From NCBI GenBank assembly GCA_020881915.1, contig JAJFPB010000010.1, positions 1,054,001 to 1,118,000 of the forward strand: a DNA stretch of 64,000 nt, written 5' to 3'. Below the pieces are notes generated by a model. The model ran no database searches. It worked only from the letters and a program-made list of their open reading frames with translations, and had not been told where the DNA came from. Of this stretch, positions 46,321-59,479 are shown one piece after another. The stretch's first letter is position 1, and each line of letters begins with the position of its first letter. The stretch is from Paramyrothecium sp. XJ0827 (lineage: Eukaryota > Ascomycota > Sordariomycetes > Hypocreales > Stachybotryaceae). The translations under genes and the position numbers were made by a program.

Positions 46321-49191
46321 ATGGATCTGCTCGGCTCACCAGTCGGCTCAAAGTCCCCGCTTGAAGAAGCTCCGTTCTTTCCGACATTCCGTTGGGACGG
46401 CGGCAACTTCAAAACATACGGCGAACGGCAGAACAAGCTGCAGTGGGTGCCGAACGCCCTTCGAGCCGGAGACAGCGCGCCTAGGATACCCTTTGTACGC
46501 CGGGAACGTCGTCCACCTGAGCAGTCTGATGAGGATCACGCCTTTCACCAAGCCTGGTTCTTCTTTGGCCTCCTAGCTGAGATCTACTGCTTGAACGAGC
46601 TGGAGGATGGCTCTCGAATCGTGGCGGCCGACCAGGCGGCCAAGGAGATGGAGGGACTGTACCAAGATTATGTGGTTACAGACGGTGGAAAGCAGTACAT
46701 TAAAGGGGGAAAGCTCCAAGATTCCGACGTAGGCGAGATGCTTGGCTATCGCTGGATAAGCGACCCGAAAGGCATCGAATCGCGGCTGCGCTACCTTGCA
46801 GACTGTGCGACCTTCACACACCAGATGGTCGTGGGATATCGCGCTGGATCTTTCAGAATGGAGCCAAGCACGCACTACTCGATATGTGCGCTGGGCGAGC
46901 TCATCACCACAACCATCTCAGCCGTCGCCGGAGGCTCCGGCGGCGATAACCAGGGGAAGTCTACGCAGCTCTCCGTGGCGTTGCCATGGGGTATGGACTA
47001 CCTCCTCCCCGACGGTGATATCCCGACTGAGATGCTCAAGAACGGATGGTGCAAAAGCGATATTGCGCGAATTCGCCGCGTCTACCCCAGGCTCAACACG
47101 CAGCACTACTTGAGCTGCATGACGCAGTCGGCGAACGGGCTGGATCATTCTGGCTGCTTTCAGCATAGATGCATTGCGGCACAGATCGTTTCTGGGGAAT
47201 ACAAGCTGACCCACGCCAGCCCTGATTGCCACTGTAGCACGATTACTGTGGACGTAAAGGCTGTCGTACGGATACTAGAAACAACATACTCCTTCCCTGT
47301 ACTCACCGTCCACAATCCAGGGACGGACCTCGAGCAGCTAACCATCGAAGTTGAGGAGTATGTGGCAGAGAAGCCATACGTCGCGCTCTCCCATGTAAGT
47401 CGTCACTTGTCTATTCTACTTCGAGCGCTAACTGTGCTGTCTCTATAGGTTTGGGCGCACGGTCTTGGTAATCCGTACGACAACGCCCTCCATCGCTGCC
47501 AGATGGCACATGTCGACCGGCTGATTCGCAAAATGAGCAACGAGCAGGGCAAGGAGGGTGCTCCACTGCGACTATGGATTGACACCTTGTGCTGCCCAGT
47601 TGAATTGAGCAGCAAGATCATTGCCCTGCAACGCATGGCTTCGGTCTACAAACAGGCTCACCACGCCCTAGTGCTAGACTTGTCTCTCTCATCGGTCAAT
47701 TCGGAAACTTCTCATCCTGCTTCGCTGGGTTTAAGCATACTAGCCTGTAGCACTTGGATGCGTCGCCTGTGGACACTGCAAGGTTGCTACAAACACCTAA
47801 ACAGACAAAGATATGCAAGACTGATGTGGCGTTAGAGGCAATGCTCCCTAAGTCAGTCTACTTCCAGTTTGCCGACCGAGCCCGTCCCTTGCAGGCCATA
47901 GCCCAAGACCTGTTTCAACTAGGTGTTGATGACGCCAGATACATGTCTATCTACCAGGATATCCAGGCAGATGTAAGGAAACCGTAACCTACGCCATCGC
48001 AGGCTAACGGTTGTGCAGGCCACCAGACTCGGAATACTAGTCTTCCACAATGCCACCCCAGAAACGACATTGCAAGACCTCGGGTACAGAGATACTATCC
48101 AGAGGCGACTGTGGCTCCTGCAAGGTTCACTTGCGTATCGTTCAGTGTCAGTGCTGGATGACGAGCCGCTTTGCATAGAGACTCTACTGCAGCTCGAGCC
48201 TCGAAAAATTGCCGAGATTGATGGCCGCAATGAACGCATGGCTCATATATGGGCGATGCTGGCTGCAGAAGAAGCAATCCCGCCCAAGATCATATTCTAC
48301 GTTGATGAGCCGGTCCCGATCCCTGGATTCGGTTGGGCGCCATTGTCCCTGCTGAATGTAGGCCCTGACTCGCATCTTCAGAACTACGAGCTCGCAGGCC
48401 GTTTCGACTCGTTGCTACCTTTCACCAATGGCTACAACCCTCAGAGCCCCGCGCACCAGCCCGCGACCCTGACCAAAGCTGGCCTCCAGGTCACATACCC
48501 CGGATTTGCTGTCACCCTGCAGCCTTGGCGGCCAGGAGGGCCCCTGGGTGGTTGGAAAGATCTGGACCCGTGGTTCGAGGGTGGGCTTGCGTGCCGGGAT
48601 GCTACAAGTGGAACATGGTATAACGTCTTCGACAACTACCGCATTCAAGTAGTGGCCAACTGGCCGGCCAGTCGGAGAGAAGATTACGACAAGCAGTACC
48701 CATGGCCGTTGTTCACGGAAATAGAACAAGGGAACGTGGCCCTGATCAAGGACTCAGCGTCGGCATCGCAAGGATCGTCATCATGCCTCATGGTTCGAAG
48801 GCACGAGGGTACCAGCACGTGCGAACACGGCGACGGGCTCGAAGTTGAGATACTCCGCTCCGTTTCCATTTCCACGTTTGATGCGACGAACAGCTATTTC
48901 CTGGACACGCTCGCGGAACTCTCCAAGAAGACATCGGTGCGACTAGTTGAGCTGTACGGGGACGGCACGACGGCGGGCACGACGGCGGAGAATGTCATTG
49001 AAGTAATGCAGGAGCTGTGCGAGCGACGTCTTGCAGAAGACCATGAATTCGTGACGGGCTTCCGCGCCGTGTTTGGCTCTGTGTTCAAGGAGAGAGCTTG
49101 GCTGGCCCTTGCGAAGTGGCTGCCGTTCAACTTGGTCCTCGAGGCGTTACCCGATGATCAGGTCTGGATTGTGGACAAGCGTAACTTCTGA
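46321..49191 (+). CDS. HET-domain-like protein, 905 residues
   Basis: Exons are 46321-47394, 47449-47782, 47836-47972 and 48019-49191, all in phase. About 350 residues of unknown function come first, with a Cys/His patch (CFQHRC, ASPDCHCS). The HET-like core begins at the exon 1/2 junction: PYVALSH joined to VWAHGLGNPYDNALHRCQ. LRLWIDTLCCPVELSSK, YKQAHHALVLDLSLS and STWMRRLWTLQEAM follow, the last completed across the exon 2/3 junction. The LSHVWAxGLGNP version is a known subtype of HET protein, distinct from the LSHCWG type at the left edge. A long C-terminal region carries no other domain. A role in allorecognition or stress signalling is inferred from the family only. Confidence 0.85.
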
Positions 49192-52100
49192 CTTCTAGTG
49201 GACCTGATGTATCCAAATTCTTTTGATAGCATGTAAATAGCTCCTAAGGCCCGTGGTCTTACGCTGTCTGCCTGCATGAGCTCGTGCATCTCAATCACAC
49301 GACTTGTCATATAAGCAGAAGCTTCTACCAAACGAGTAAGCCATGTAGATGCTGCCGGATGGGTTTTTGTAATTCAGACGGAAACACGTACCCATAATTA
49401 TGCCGCGTGGTAGCTTCGACTTGTAGATACCGGACCACTTCGCCCGAAGGGTGGCATCGTGGGTCTTGGGCTGGGAGACTCACGGGAAAGTGATTCAACT
49501 CGATGGTCCACTGCTCTTGTTAGCGACTCCATAGCGTTGGTGGACCCGAATTAAGCCCTCTCAATTCCTGCCTGAGCGCATTGACACAGCTAATAGTCCA
49601 CATGGTCTTACAGTGGTGGATTCTGGATGCTAGATTGTACAGTGACACAAGAGCGAGCATAGCGAGCGCTGCAGCAACAGCATGGGATTGTCACTCTAGG
49701 ATAAATTATGATCGGACAGATGGTGGCGTAAGGGGTTCGGAGTTGATCTAGAGCCCGATGCCTTCTGTGTGGCGACAAGATCGGGCTGCTTGTTTCGAGG
49801 CTGACCAGCAGCAATCGTACCTCACTAAATTCCGGGGAAAACCACTAACCTCCGCTGGAAACAATCGCCCATGTTGTGTGGTCTCTTTGGCCAGAGAAGG
49901 CCTGCTACACGCTCTTGGCTCAGGGGATTCCCGGCTTGGCGAACCATGATCCATCCGCGCTACAAGGATGAGCTGGCCTGAGTTGGGCCAGCAGAGTGCC
50001 GTGTCCCGCGTGGTTTAACAGACGGGCCTGCGTCTCAGGCGCCTCCTACTACAGGATGGCGTGTCGTTGGGGTAGCAACAAGCCAACCTCGCTTGGTACG
50101 ACGCTGTCGGCGATACCTGTGTGTATCATGACTACGCCGAGGGTACGGACCGTCATAGCGCATGGCATCTCTACAAAAGTACGACAACCTCTCGGTCGGA
50201 GTGACGGCATCACTGTTCACGAAAGAGAGAGACTATCACTACCCCATGCGTATGGCCCACGGGCCCACCAGCCAGATAAGCTCACTCACTGACCCAGGGC
50301 GCCCAATGATGCGCAGAATCGTACACGGCTTTAATAATAGACTAGCCCTGATAAGCGACTGTAGGCATTCTAGGAGACTAGGACCATCTTCAATTATAGC
50401 AATTGTCCTCTGCGGTTTCACAAGTTCCATGCACTCAGCATCTTATTTTGGCACGGCTGGGCCGCTTGGTTCAAGTCATCTATCGATGCTCATACGCAGC
50501 CACGCATGCCATGTCATCCCATCCCAGCTACATATCTGTCCTGGGAGCATCCTCGTTATCGGACGCCTGCCGAGAGATGGTGGGGGCCAATACGGTTCGA
50601 CTCGGTGCAGCAGTCGGTGAATTATGGGCATCTACTCCTGGGAACACGATCCTCGGTGAAGATCCAGAAACGACGGCTCATGCGGGAGACGAGTGTCTGC
50701 AATGAAGTTGACGAGGAAAACACCTCGTTGAAGCAGACCAAGCTTTGGCCACGTGCTATCTCGAACTTGCAGAGCACTATCGTGTCAGACGTACCACAAT
50801 AAAAGCCACTTCTCGTTCCGCGGCAGTCTTCTCGCCTGTCGAGGGTTTCACTGGCGGGCGCGGATTGGACGGCATCTCCATTCACAACTTCTGTCAACTC
50901 CTGTCGCACCTCGTGATGTCAAAGATAGCCGAAGGAGCTATTGTGAGGTCAATGATCACGTCGGCCGCCACCCAGCAACGTCACACGAGGCAAGCGTCGA
51001 GACCTTTTGTGATGCTGCTTCGTGCCGGTTTGGCGCAGCTGTTTGGCCACTTCTTCCGGTAGGTCGCGTACCCTGCTTGGATCGTCTGCAAGCTGCCACA
51101 GGTGCTTGGATTGAACTCCGGGACTTTTGCCTCACGATAAGTCGAGGTGGTGCCGTGTTGGTGCCGATCTGCCGGTCGGCCCTGGGGGCGAAGGGAAAAG
51201 GGAAAAAGAAAAGACCTCAGCAAGCGACAGCGACAAGAGTACAAACAAACCAGTCGCTACCGTAGCATACGTAGTACTAAACAACTAGTCTACAATCGGC
51301 ATCTTCCCGCGTGAGTGTCAATTGCTGGCATGATTGTGCCAAACCCTCAAAGTAATCCCAGCAGTTGTTCATCAAACCCAAGCCTCCCCTTCGAGACTCG
51401 TTGCAATTGAGGCAAGCAAGCGGTGTCGCCTTCCACTGCTAGCAAGACTTGCCGAGGTTGCGGCCGAGTTTCATTACTCTGCGGACTAGAGGACCCTTTG
51501 TCTTGCCAGTTCTGTGCTCGAGATACGTGAACGCAGCCCTGTGGTTGGACAGGCTCGGGATCCGGCAAGTCGACGGACCCCACAGACGCGAGATGCGCCT
51601 GCAGGACGCCCATGCCGTGATAGCCGTCAGCCAGTTCCCGATTGTGGGCTTCCAAGATTGACCCTTGCGCTGCCGCATTTGGCTGCGGTCTGGCCCGCAT
51701 GGACGGGACCATGTCTTAGTGCGAAACGGCAGGGTCGCGGCCGACCGGCTTGCCCAGCGTGACAGGCACAAATAGACAATGAATTGAGTTTAATGTTGGC
51801 CCACGCGAGTGATTCGTTCAAATGGTGTTAGAAAGTTCAAAGAAAAATACAAGAAAAATGCAAGAAATGCGATCCAACCTGGCAAGAGACGATCCTGGCT
51901 GAGGAGGCTGTCCAGCAGTGAAGACTTCGTAGCTCTTCTGTCATCCCTTCTCTTCAGCCATGCCTTGTACTATTCATATCAATGGTCAGTCGCGTTCAAA
52001 GCTGTTGGTGTCTATCATTTAATGCAGTGAAGCTTATACGAAAGCGGCTTGATGTGGTCCCATTTCTCCACGGAGCACACAGAGGTTCCCTACCCCGTGT

Positions 52101-52674
52101 GCATCGACATGCCGGCGCCACACAGCTTTCCATGATCAGGGACGTTGATTGCGGGGACGGGCCCTTTGTCTGCATCGCTGCCCCTAAGGATGGCTATCCT
52201 CATCTTGATCAAGCTCGACGAACTTTTGTTGCCATCCCACCGCCTCTATTACCGCAATCGGCAGCCAGCCCTAGCGCAGCTCGTCCCGTCCATGCTCGTC
52301 TTGCTGCTTGTTGTGCGTATCGACCGACACGTTGCCACCAGTGCTCCTATCGACGCCACTGAGAGCCTTCTGCGGTTGCTTCCAATCTTCCGTCATCGCC
52401 AATCCCGCTCGCCGGATTGGCCCTATCATGGTGTTGAAGGTTATCGAGGAGCCCACATGCCCCGGACAAAGGTGCCCATTGAGAGGAATTCGAGGCTTGG
52501 TGGGACAATGGGGCAAAAAGCAAGCTGCCAGATAAGGCATGACATGACGCCCGGCCGTTGTATAAACAGTTTGCTCTGCCTGCCCATTCCTGTGAAGCCA
52601 CTGACGCTTCGTCCTCATCCCTCTTCCTCGATCGTCACCAACACTTTCACTTGTTGTTGCGAGACTGAGACAGA
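49192..52674. other. Gene-poor 3.5-kb stretch
   Basis: No gene could be supported on either strand. Frames of 100-230 codons near 50162-50620, 50753-51265, 51347-51771 and 52145-52831 overlap one another on both strands and lack motifs. The last part, up to 52674, must hold the OPT promoter. Confidence 0.45.
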
Positions 52675-55600
52675 ATGGCGTTCAAGTGGCGCAGCAAGAA
52701 GGCCGCCGAGGGCACCGTCGTCGAACAACATGACGGCTCATCTTCTGCCGTTGATGTTGGCCGTGGCCATGTCGACGTCGAGGCCGATCTCCGCCAGTTC
52801 AAGAAGTCCCACAAGTGGGATCCCTTCCTAGACACCGACAGGCTCGAAGTTCTCGACAACGTGATTGAGTCTGGCGATACCGAGAAGCAAGCCGCGATTG
52901 AGGAAACACTCCTCGAAGATGACTCGCCTTATGCCGAAGTCCGCGCATCGGTACGCCCACTTATGGTCCCCTCCACACGCAATATCCGCTTCTAACGCAC
53001 AAACAGGTCAAACCGACCGATGATCCCGATATGCCCGTCAACACCATTCGGGCCTGGACCATCGGCGCCATCATGTGCACCATTGTCGCCGCATGCAACA
53101 TCCTGCTGGGCTTGCGATACTCGCCAATCACCATTCTCTCCACGGTGGTGCAGTTGATCTCATACCCGTGCGCATATCCTGGAACCCCTATGACCGCCTG
53201 CCGATGAGCTGACCTTTCGCGCAGCATGGGAGTCGGCTGGCACAAGTTCATGCCCGACTACCGATTCACAGTCTTTGGCAATGAGCTCTCACTGAATCCG
53301 GGTCCCTTCAACGTCAAGGAGCACACTATCATCACCATGATGACGGCTGCTGGCTCTGCTTCGAGCTATGCGATCGATATTTTACTGGCACAGGAGCTCT
53401 TTTACAAGCAATACTTCAAGTAAGTTTTCCTTGCCTGGTTCAACGTAGCACTTCGTCTTGGCTAACCAAATCTTTCAGATGGGGCTTCCAGCTGCTGTTG
53501 ATTCTCTCAACCCAGGCGATGGGCTTCGGCGTGGCCGGAATCACGAGGCGATTCCTGGTCTACCCAGCGAGTATGGTGTGGCCTGCAACGTTGGTGACTA
53601 CGACAGTCATGAACTCCTTGCACGACCACCGTTCTGCCGATCCTGCTGCTACGAACGGGTGGCGCATTGGCCGATACAAGTTCTTCCTCATTGTCGCTGC
53701 CGCCACCTTTGCCTACGAGTGGTTCCCCACAGTCATTGCCCAGTTCCTTAGCATCTTCACATTTGCTTGCTGGATTGCTCCAAACAATGTCGTTGTCAAT
53801 CAAATATTCGGCGGACAAACAGGACTAGGCCTTTTGCCTATCGGTTTCGATTGGGCAAACATCAGCGCCTACTTGTACAGTCCGCTGCCGACTCCGGCGT
53901 TCGCCCTCGTCAACGTCGCTTTCGGTTTGGTCATCATGGTCATCGCATGTGCTGGACTTGCTTGGGAAGGACCTGAATATTATCGTTACCTTCCGATCAG
54001 GTATGTTCCCTGTCTTTGCTCTTGTCGGCTTTTCTTTAAAATTCCTGCAATTTCCTTCTTACTTTCCCCTCCCTTTTGTTGACAAGTTCTGGGATATTCT
54101 TGTCAATATTCTCCAACTTCATTTCATCTTGCATTCATCACCTAGATCTTGGCAAATCGTTGTACATGACTGACTGACTCTGCTTAGTGCTAACGCCAAC
54201 TTCGATCATTTCGGCAACAGCTACAACACCAGCAGGATCCTCACCTCTGAATTCACCTTCAATGAGACTGCTTATAAGGAGTACTCGCCGTTGATGCTTG
54301 GCCCTGCCTTTTCCTTGTCCTACGGCATGGGCTTCGCCGGCCTTACATCGACCCTCGCGCACGTGGCATTTTTCTATGGCGGCGATATCATCGAAAGGAC
54401 TCGTGATTCCCGTAACCAGCAGGCTGATGTTCACTTACGACTTATGCGCCGCTATAAAGAGGCGCCCGAGTGGTGGTTTGCTGCTATCTTCGGTGTCAGC
54501 TTCGCATTTGGCATGATCGCCTGCCAGGTTTGGCAGACCCATCTCACTTGGTGGGCATACATCATCTGCATCATGATTGGTGTCTTCTTCATTGTGCCCG
54601 TTGGTATTATTCAGGCAGTCACAAATCAGCAAACTGGGCTCAACGTCGTGACGGAGATGATTGTTGGTTATATGTGCGTGCTCCATTAACACCCACCTTG
54701 TTTAGAAGCTGAAGCGTTATGCTAACTCTACGAACTAGGACCCCCGGAAGGCCTGTTGCAATGATGCTGTTCAAGAGCTGGGGTTATATGCTTTGTTACA
54801 ACGGCCTACAGTACGTGTCTGACATGAAAGTCGGGCACTACATGAAGATCCCACCTCGCTCCATGTTTGCAGCACAGGCATTTGCGGTAATCTGGCTGTC
54901 TATCGTTCAGATCGCAACTTACAACTTCCTCCGAGGTAACATCGAAGGCATCTGCACGCACGACCAGGCACAAGGCTTAACTTGCCCCATGGCTCGGACC
55001 TTTTACAACGCCAGCGTCATCTGGGGCGTAATCGGCCCTCGCCGTATGTTCGGCTCCGGATCCACGTGAGTATTCTTTCCAGGTTTCCGAATTGAACAAT
55101 AACTGACCAAGTCAGATACTCTTGGGTCAACTACTTCTTCTTGATTGGAGCGATTTTGCCAGCCATCCAATACTTCCTTGCGAAAAGATATCCACTCAGC
55201 GCCTTGCGTTACGTTTTCTGGCCTGCTATTTTTGGGGCCGCTGGCATGTGAGTTAAGCTCCTGAATCCATCATTCGACAAGTGAAGGGCTGGCATGCCGA
55301 AGTCGTGATACTATCACCACATCACCTTCGTAGCTGCGGAGGTGGCGGCGGTCAAGATCACTGACATCTGTGCCTACTACAAAATTTGAGCATCCAACTG
55401 ATCATTTCATAGGATTCCCCCTGCAACTGTTTGGTGGCTTGGGCAATGGGTTATTGTTGGCCTCATCTTCAACTGGCTCATCAAGAAGCGATATCTTGGT
55501 TGGTGGAGTAAGTCAAGCCCAACAGCCACTCCGATGACTGACACCTTCTAACCCGTTTCAAAGCTCAATACAACTACGTACTATCTGGAGCTCTCGATAT

Positions 55601-55769
55601 TGGCACCGCTCTCTGTGTCGTTGTTGGTGCTTTGGCGCTGGGACTGTCAAACACCGAATTCCCTGCCTGGTGGGGCAACACTGTATTCAACAACAACCTT
55701 GATGCCGACGGTGCGGTCACCAAAGTACTCCCTGACGATGGCTCTTTCTTCGGTCCTACTTCATGGTAG
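52675..55769 (+). CDS. OPT-family oligopeptide/siderophore-type transporter
   Basis: Nine exons: 52675-52950, 53007-53167, 53225-53419, 53479-54000, 54188-54673, 54739-55065, 55116-55247, 55413-55507 and 55564-55769 (799 residues, the usual OPT length). Diagnostic OPT blocks are SPYAEVRASV, then KPTDDPDMPVNTIRAW, and NPGPFNVKEHTII. GFGVAGITRRFLVYPASMVWP and GNIEGICT follow, with about 14-16 hydrophobic segments in total. OPT proteins are proton-coupled importers of small peptides, glutathione or metal-chelate compounds at the plasma membrane; substrate is unknown. The N-terminal ~90 residues are cytosolic and acidic. Two introns are longer than usual here (54001-54187 and 55248-55412). The gene looks intact. 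Confidence 0.95.
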
Positions 55770-57290
55770 ATGTTAGCCACACAAGTTGGGGCGAATGTTG
55801 GTAACTTTTCTTCTCGAGCAAGGTGCTGTGCAGTTTGGAGCAACGACGCATGCGATGTTGTGTATCACACATTTATAATAGCAATCAACGTAAACAACCA
55901 AATGGGCTTCACACGGATGGAGTAGCGATACATGGTCACTTAGACCAACGTGTTGTTGTTCAGTTGGTCATCTTGTCAAGACCTCCCATTTGAATTTATG
56001 ATGAAAGAAATTCCGAAGATGATTGAACAAATTTATTGCAAAGCTCGCGCATGAACAAGATGTTAAAACGAAGATGAAGGGGTTTAATAGTCTTTTTTCC
56101 TTTGATTTCTTGCCTCATCAGAAACTCAAGAAGCGGGATTCCTAGCCTATCAACACGGCTGGGAAGCTTCGCACCGAAGAGCCTCGGGCTAAAGAGGGGC
56201 CCCAGCTCACGAAATGAGAGAATTGCGAGCATTCATCATGTGAGATCAACATGAATGACCGTACTAAATTAGCTACTGACGAATCCCCATTTCGATGACA
56301 TCATGCATCAGCGTTGTGAAGTTCTGGTCTTGTGCAGCCCCGGAACGTTCGTCCCCACCAATCCCAGCCTCAGAAATAGGGCGAGCACACAAGCTAGGGA
56401 CGGAAGAGCTGGGATTGGCTGGATTTGGCCAATTCACACTACCGTGCTGGTGGATATTGCTCGTTTTGAAGGGAATATCCCAGACATGGTGAACATGTGC
56501 GTTGTATACGATGTCCTCACATCTTGATAACCGCTGGGTTGTCCCCGTTAGTATTACCCGCGCCTGTGACTATCGTTCTTGACATGAAAGTCTTCGTGTA
56601 ATATAAATACGAATTGACGGATACTGGAGGACGCTGTGGCTGGTGAGCAGAGGAGTGTCTGCTCCGGTATTGCAGGGGTGATTCATTCGGACGCACATCC
56701 ACCACCTCGAAAATCTCGATTGATGGATGAATGGGGAAATTTTCAATGCGGGGGAGTGGAAAAGCCAAGTTCACTTTAAAACAAGAGTGATCTGCAGATG
56801 GGGTTTAGAGCTCGCGCCGTTAGGCAAGGATTTGAGCAATGTTTCCGCTACACATCCAAGCCCGCCATTGTCCTGCCTTTTTGTTGATGTTGGTCGCAAG
56901 CAATGCGGCATGGACGTTTGGAAATGGCAAAGATGAATGCAACACGAAAGAAATGCCATCATAATTGCGTCAAAGTTTAGTCAGTGTCTGTCCCATCTGC
57001 AGGCTGCGTAGACGAGCGGGACCATGCATGCGGGAGGGGGCTGGGGGCTTGGCCATGCAGGAGCAGGGCCTCAACCGCAACGCGTGGGTCGAGGTCGTGC
57101 ACGTCATCTTGGTGCAAAGACTCAGATCCCTGTCCAGGGCAGTTGCTACAAGAGACGGACAGTGTCCGGGCTTATATATGGGAGAAATGGACGCCAATTC
57201 CGACCTGCTGCTCACGTTGCCATCTGATCTCATCAACACGCCCTTGAAGCCTCAGAACAACTCAGATCGGCTCGTCGGAAAAAGAATACA
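55770..57290. other. Intergenic stretch
   Basis: About 1.5 kb without a supported gene; short frames on both strands show no domain. Confidence 0.4.
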
Positions 57291-57767
57291 ATGGCACCCT
57301 TCGTCCACGAGCTGGCCGCGGTCTTGCACCGCCGGCAACAGGTTGTAGACACGAGCGACCAGTCAACCGAGTCAACCGAGCTCAGCGGCGGAGCGATTGC
57401 GGGCATTGTCATTGGCTCCATCATCGGCTTCCTGATCATCGTATGGATCATACGGTCGTGCACCAACGGCTTCGGCTTCAGCTCCCGTCGTCCGCCTCCC
57501 GATCCGCACTACTACCATCACCAACATGACAAACACCGTGGCCGCTCCCGAGGCCGTCACCACAGCCGCCACCACCACCACTCGCCACGCCGGTCTGGCT
57601 CGGGCCGGCCCCCCGTAGTGGTGGAGAAGGTTTACACCACCGCGCCCGCTGCCCCGGCTCCGACATACTACCAAGACCCGCGGGCGTCATACGGCAGCGG
57701 TGGCCACGCCGAGTACCACGCGAGAAGTCGCAGCCGCAGAAGCCACAGCCGAAGGAGCAGATACTAG
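57291..57767 (+). CDS. Single-TM protein with His/Arg/Ser-rich tail
   Basis: A single exon of 158 residues. A short N-terminal segment (~30 residues) precedes one clear TM helix, GGAIAGIVIGSIIGFLIIVW, at about residues 33-52. The remainder is a low-complexity cytosolic or luminal tail with HHQHDK, RGRHHSRHHHHS and Arg-Ser repeats (RSRSRRSHSRRSR). Gly-xxx-Gly spacing in the TM helix would favour helix packing. The His clusters could bind metal. No family is recognised, but the sharp TM/tail pattern supports a real gene. The start is the first ATG before the TM segment. Confidence 0.6.
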   Translation: MAPFVHELAAVLHRRQQVVDTSDQSTESTELSGGAIAGIVIGSIIGFLIIVWIIRSCTNGFGFSSRRPPPDPHYYHHQHDKHRGRSRGRHHSRHHHHSPRRSGSGRPPVVVEKVYTTAPAAPAPTYYQDPRASYGSGGHAEYHARSRSRRSHSRRSRY

Positions 57768-58345
57768 GCGGCTCCAAATACCAATCACGCCCTCAGACAT
57801 TGAGCGCAGCACCTGGCCCAGGGGTGAAGGCTATCATCATCATATAAACTTCATCGGTCAATAATGGCATTGGAGTCTAGGGTTTCATTTCGGGTGGAAT
57901 ATGATTACGATTATGGATTATGGATTCTTATGTATATATGAACAGCACATCTTTTATTTCTAGACGACAGAGAATGATGGCTGTACGAGTAAATTGATGA
58001 TGTTATGACACCCGATCATAACGGCCGTTGCCCCACGAGCCAACCATAGTGCTTCGGTAAAACCCAGCATACACGGAAAAGCGACTATGTCACCACCGAT
58101 TTTTGAATGTGCAAGTTGTCTCACAAGCTGGAGGTCAAGTTAGATATGGGTTACATTAATAAATCACTCGTTAACATGAAGCAGTAACTCGCCGAACTGA
58201 TAATCAGACACAACCGGTCAAGTTTGTGCTTTCTCGCCTATCCGTTTGACCCCTGACCTGAGGCGTGCCAGGCTCAGTAAATAATTCGCTTCAGGTAGAG
58301 TAATACTGACTCCATAAATTCTATGTGATTGAGCTATTAGAATAA
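57768..58345. other. Intergenic stretch between convergent genes
   Basis: About 580 nt, AT-rich in parts. No coding pattern was seen. Confidence 0.4.
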
Positions 58346-59479
58346 TCAATCTGCCTCCTCAGGAGGGCACTCCAGACAACCCGGTTCTATGGTTTCCAGC
58401 TTTTCCGCGATTTCCTTCCAAAGTCGTTCTTGGAACTGCTGCCCCTCCTCATTCGTCATCCACTGGGGTATCTTGTGTCTACGTCGAGTATTAAAAAAAT
58501 TATCAGAGCAGGAAACCGGAAGATACGGAAAATCAATGCTTACTCTGCAATTTCGCAGTTGACCAATATCTTGCCATGGCTCTCTTCCTTTGCGGCGATT
58601 CCCGCCAATAAAACTCGACTGCCCACCTCGGCCGTACGACCTAGGAACGCTTGGGAGAGAGAAGTTTTCATACGCGTCCAAACCGAAGCATTGCGTGCCA
58701 CCCGTGTCTTGCAGAGGCCGGGGTCTACAACATTGATGACAACACCGGTGTCGGAGACGGGACCGCGAGTCGTGAGCTGGCGAACGGCGAAATGTTGCAA
58801 AAGCTTTGACAGCATATACCTGGCTTGAGTTAGCATGTTTGATGATAGTCCAATGTTGCTGAATTTACCTTGACGTCATGTGAGGCTCCCATTTCTTCTG
58901 GTCGTTTAGATCAAGGAGGATATCGTCTTTATTGATGGACTGAAGCGCAGGACCAAGCATTGGAAAGCCATTACTGCTACCGACATGTACTATTCGAGGC
59001 CTTGGATCAAGTCCATCGTGTTTGGACGCCATCACTGGTAACATCAGAGTCGTAAGGAGCATGTTCGCGACTAAATTTACCGTCAAAGTAGACTCCATTC
59101 CTTCCTTGATATCCCACTTGTTTGTCATCATGGCTGCGTTACAAATGAGGACGTCGACTTGATCGAGGTCTTCGTCAACCTTCTTGACAAATTTCTTGAT
59201 GGAGTCAAACGATGCTAGATCGAGATGCCAGACTTGTAAGACTCCGTGTCGATCCGTCGCCGCCTCGATGGTGGCTCTGGTAGACTCGCCACTCTGAAGG
59301 TTACGGACGGCCATGATAACCCGCGCGGCCTCGAGCCGGACCAGGTGCTTCACGCACTCATAACCGATACCGCTATTGGACCCTGTCACGATGAACGTTC
59401 GCCCTCGACAGTCCTCCGCTTCGAGGTTCATGGGCAAGTCTTTGCGTTGGCTCTCAATGGGATTGATGGGAGAAGTCAT
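58346..59479 (-). CDS. Short-chain dehydrogenase/reductase
   Basis: Three exons: 59479-58869, 58819-58544 and 58478-58346 (339 residues). The cofactor motif is FIVTGSNSGIG (Gly-rich loop at residues 33-39). ICNAAMM stands where NNAG is usual. The catalytic Tyr-x-x-x-Lys is YMLSK (Y205, K209), reconstructed across the first intron, with the active-site Ser likely in HVGSSNG. VVDPGLCKT is the PG motif. The pattern matches classical SDRs related to fungal retinol-dehydrogenase/WW-domain-oxidoreductase-type proteins. These act with NAD(P) on alcohol or ketone groups of small molecules. The ATG at 59479 is preferred because the upstream in-frame codons start with TTG. Substrate is unknown. Confidence 0.88.

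Noticed and set aside
51347..51771. Overlapping 110-120-codon minus-strand frames
   Set aside because: Two frames on the same strand overlap without motifs, consistent with chance open frames in GC-rich intergenic DNA.
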